Below, one piece after another: positions 63,135-64,000 of a stretch of 64,000 nt of DNA. Numbering within the stretch: position 1 is the first letter of the stretch; every line of letters starts with the position of its first letter. The notes beneath the pieces were generated by a model. That model had not been told where the DNA came from. It made no database searches and worked only from the letters and a program-made list of their open reading frames with translations. The DNA is taken from positions 1-64,000 of the forward strand of contig NZ_CANDNU010000001.1 in the NCBI RefSeq assembly GCF_947387495.1, written 5' to 3'. This stretch comes from Limosilactobacillus difficilis (GTDB lineage Bacteria > Bacillota > Bacilli > Lactobacillales > Lactobacillaceae). The position numbers and the translations under genes are program-made.

Positions 63135-64000
63135 TGGTGAACGGTCATCAAGAGCAAGCATATCAGGAATTAATTCAAGACTTTGTCGACTACCTCCGGG
63201 CCGAGCGCGGTCTGGCCGACAACACCCGGCTGGCTTATCAGAGCGATTTGAAGCTAGCAGCCCATTTTTTTGCTCAGCGCGGCCTGCAAAATTGGCAAGC
63301 AGTGGATCGTTTTGCGGTTCTATCACTCCTGGCTCATTTGCAAAATCAAGGGCGGGCGCGACACAGTCTGAGCCGGTTAGTGAGTTCTCTACGCCAGTTT
63401 TATGCCTACCTTAATCGGCGACATTTGCTTGCGACGGATCCACTGGAATTGGTGACCCTACCGAAGAGCCAGCGCCAATTGCCGGCCGTGTTGACGGAAG
63501 CGGAAGTGGGGCAATTGCTGGCGGTGCCGAAGACCGACCAAAAGCTGGGCCTACGCGACCGGGCAATGTGGGAAGTGATGTACGCGACGGGCTTGCGAGT
63601 TAGCGAGCTGGTTAATTTAAGCCTTAATGAACTCCATTTGGAAGTCGGCTTGATACAACCCCGCGGCAAGGGTGATCGCGAGCGGATCATTCCGATCGGC
63701 CAAGTCGCCATCGATTGGCTGCAACGTTATCTTAAAGAGGTCCGTCCTCAGTTGCTGAAGAAACAACGATCGCCTTATGTCTTTTTAAATGCGCATGGCC
63801 GGCAGTTGACCCGGCAAGGTGTTTGGAAAAACCTAAAAGCTGCGGTGCAAGCTGCCGGGATTGATAAGCCGGTGACTCCTCATACTCTGCGCCACAGCTT
63901 TGCCACGCACTTATTGGAACATGGTGCCGATCTGCGGGTGGTTCAGGAATTACTCGGTCATGCCGACATTACGACGACGCAAATTTATACCCATGTGTCC
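63134..64000 (+). CDS. xerD: Tyrosine recombinase XerD (3' end cut by window)
   Basis: XerD resolves chromosome dimers at dif with XerC/XerS-type partners. The frame is open from the ATG at 63134 to the last base (289 codons), so only a few C-terminal residues are missing. The SAM-like core-binding domain fills about 1-95. Catalytic residues are all seen: Arg in YATGLRVSELVNL, Lys in PRGKGDRERIIP, HTLRHSFATHLLEHGAD (His, Arg), ELLGHADITTTQIY (His) and the nucleophile Tyr in IYTHVS. It overlaps the cvfB stop (TAATG), implying coupling. The place after pyk-cvfB marks it as the housekeeping enzyme, not a phage integrase. Confidence 0.93.
   Translation, partial: MVNGHQEQAYQELIQDFVDYLRAERGLADNTRLAYQSDLKLAAHFFAQRGLQNWQAVDRFAVLSLLAHLQNQGRARHSLSRLVSSLRQFYAYLNRRHLLATDPLELVTLPKSQRQLPAVLTEAEVGQLLAVPKTDQKLGLRDRAMWEVMYATGLRVSELVNLSLNELHLEVGLIQPRGKGDRERIIPIGQVAIDWLQRYLKEVRPQLLKKQRSPYVFLNAHGRQLTRQGVWKNLKAAVQAAGIDKPVTPHTLRHSFATHLLEHGADLRVVQELLGHADITTTQIYTHVS

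Noticed and set aside
63134-64000. Tyrosine recombinase as a sign of a prophage or integrative element
   Set aside because: Length, XerD-like motifs and the place after pyk-cvfB mark it as housekeeping; no att repeats or phage genes are seen.
1-64000. tRNA, rRNA, IS elements, CRISPR arrays or defence islands
   Set aside because: I scanned the gaps and found none; all gaps longer than about 250 nt are explained by the two T-box leaders and the lysine riboswitch region.

Overview
The window is a continuous stretch of chromosome from a low-GC Gram-positive bacterium of the family Lactobacillaceae, most likely an obligately heterofermentative species near Limosilactobacillus (the reuteri / fermentum / mucosae / oris group). 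This is inferred from gene order, from the look of the proteins (GlpK, HrcA, LepA, the dap cluster) and from pyk following dnaE directly, with no pfkA between them. By eye the base composition is close to half G+C. I saw no rRNA, tRNA, insertion sequence, prophage or CRISPR array. About 62 protein genes are supported; nearly all are core genes, and the accessory part is small.

Layout: (1) 182-2044 truB-ribF, then an unknown gene on the minus strand. (2) 2482-7396 heat-shock operon hrcA-grpE-dnaK-dnaJ with a clear promoter and a CIRCE operator. (3) 7530-9017 two genes for surface proteins (a secreted LysM protein and a single-span membrane protein) set between dnaJ and lepA. (4) 9121-19991 lepA, an EamA-type exporter, an APC amino-acid permease, a phosphoesterase, dipeptidase pepD (minus), a CPA2 cation/proton antiporter, glpK and a small unknown gene. 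(5) 20064-24903 prmA, rsmE, a small membrane protein, rel and dtd. (6) 24991-26705, minus strand: a fructosamine-kinase-like protein and a cell-wall amidase. (7) 26798-30145 T-box-controlled hisS-aspS. (8) 30197-41214 the macromolecular-synthesis block rpsU, yqeY, phoH, ybeY, dgkA, era, recO, T-box-glyQS, dnaG, rpoD. (9) 41298-43783 a small accessory patch (LtrA-like membrane protein, ABM monooxygenase, amidohydrolase). (10) 43865-53933 the full lysine / diaminopimelate pathway: dapF and lysC on the minus strand, and lysA-dapH-N-acetyl-DAP deacetylase-dapA-dapB-aminotransferase-asd on the plus strand behind a lysine riboswitch. (11) 54039-64000 trmK, a Nif3-like protein, pepT, a DUF2929 protein, dnaE, pyk, cvfB and the 5' part of xerD, cut by the window end.

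How it works together: three RNA switches sense amino-acid or tRNA supply (hisS-aspS T box, glyQS T box, lysine riboswitch), Rel makes and degrades (p)ppGpp, and HrcA/CIRCE controls the chaperones. The lysine cluster encodes every enzyme from aspartate to L-lysine by the acetylated DAP route. I found no convincing new defence or mobile system. The points most worth a second look are the overlapping GAC/CAC specifier in the hisS-aspS T box, the surface-protein gene pair between dnaJ and lepA, the asparagine-rich DnaK tail and the layout of the lysine locus.
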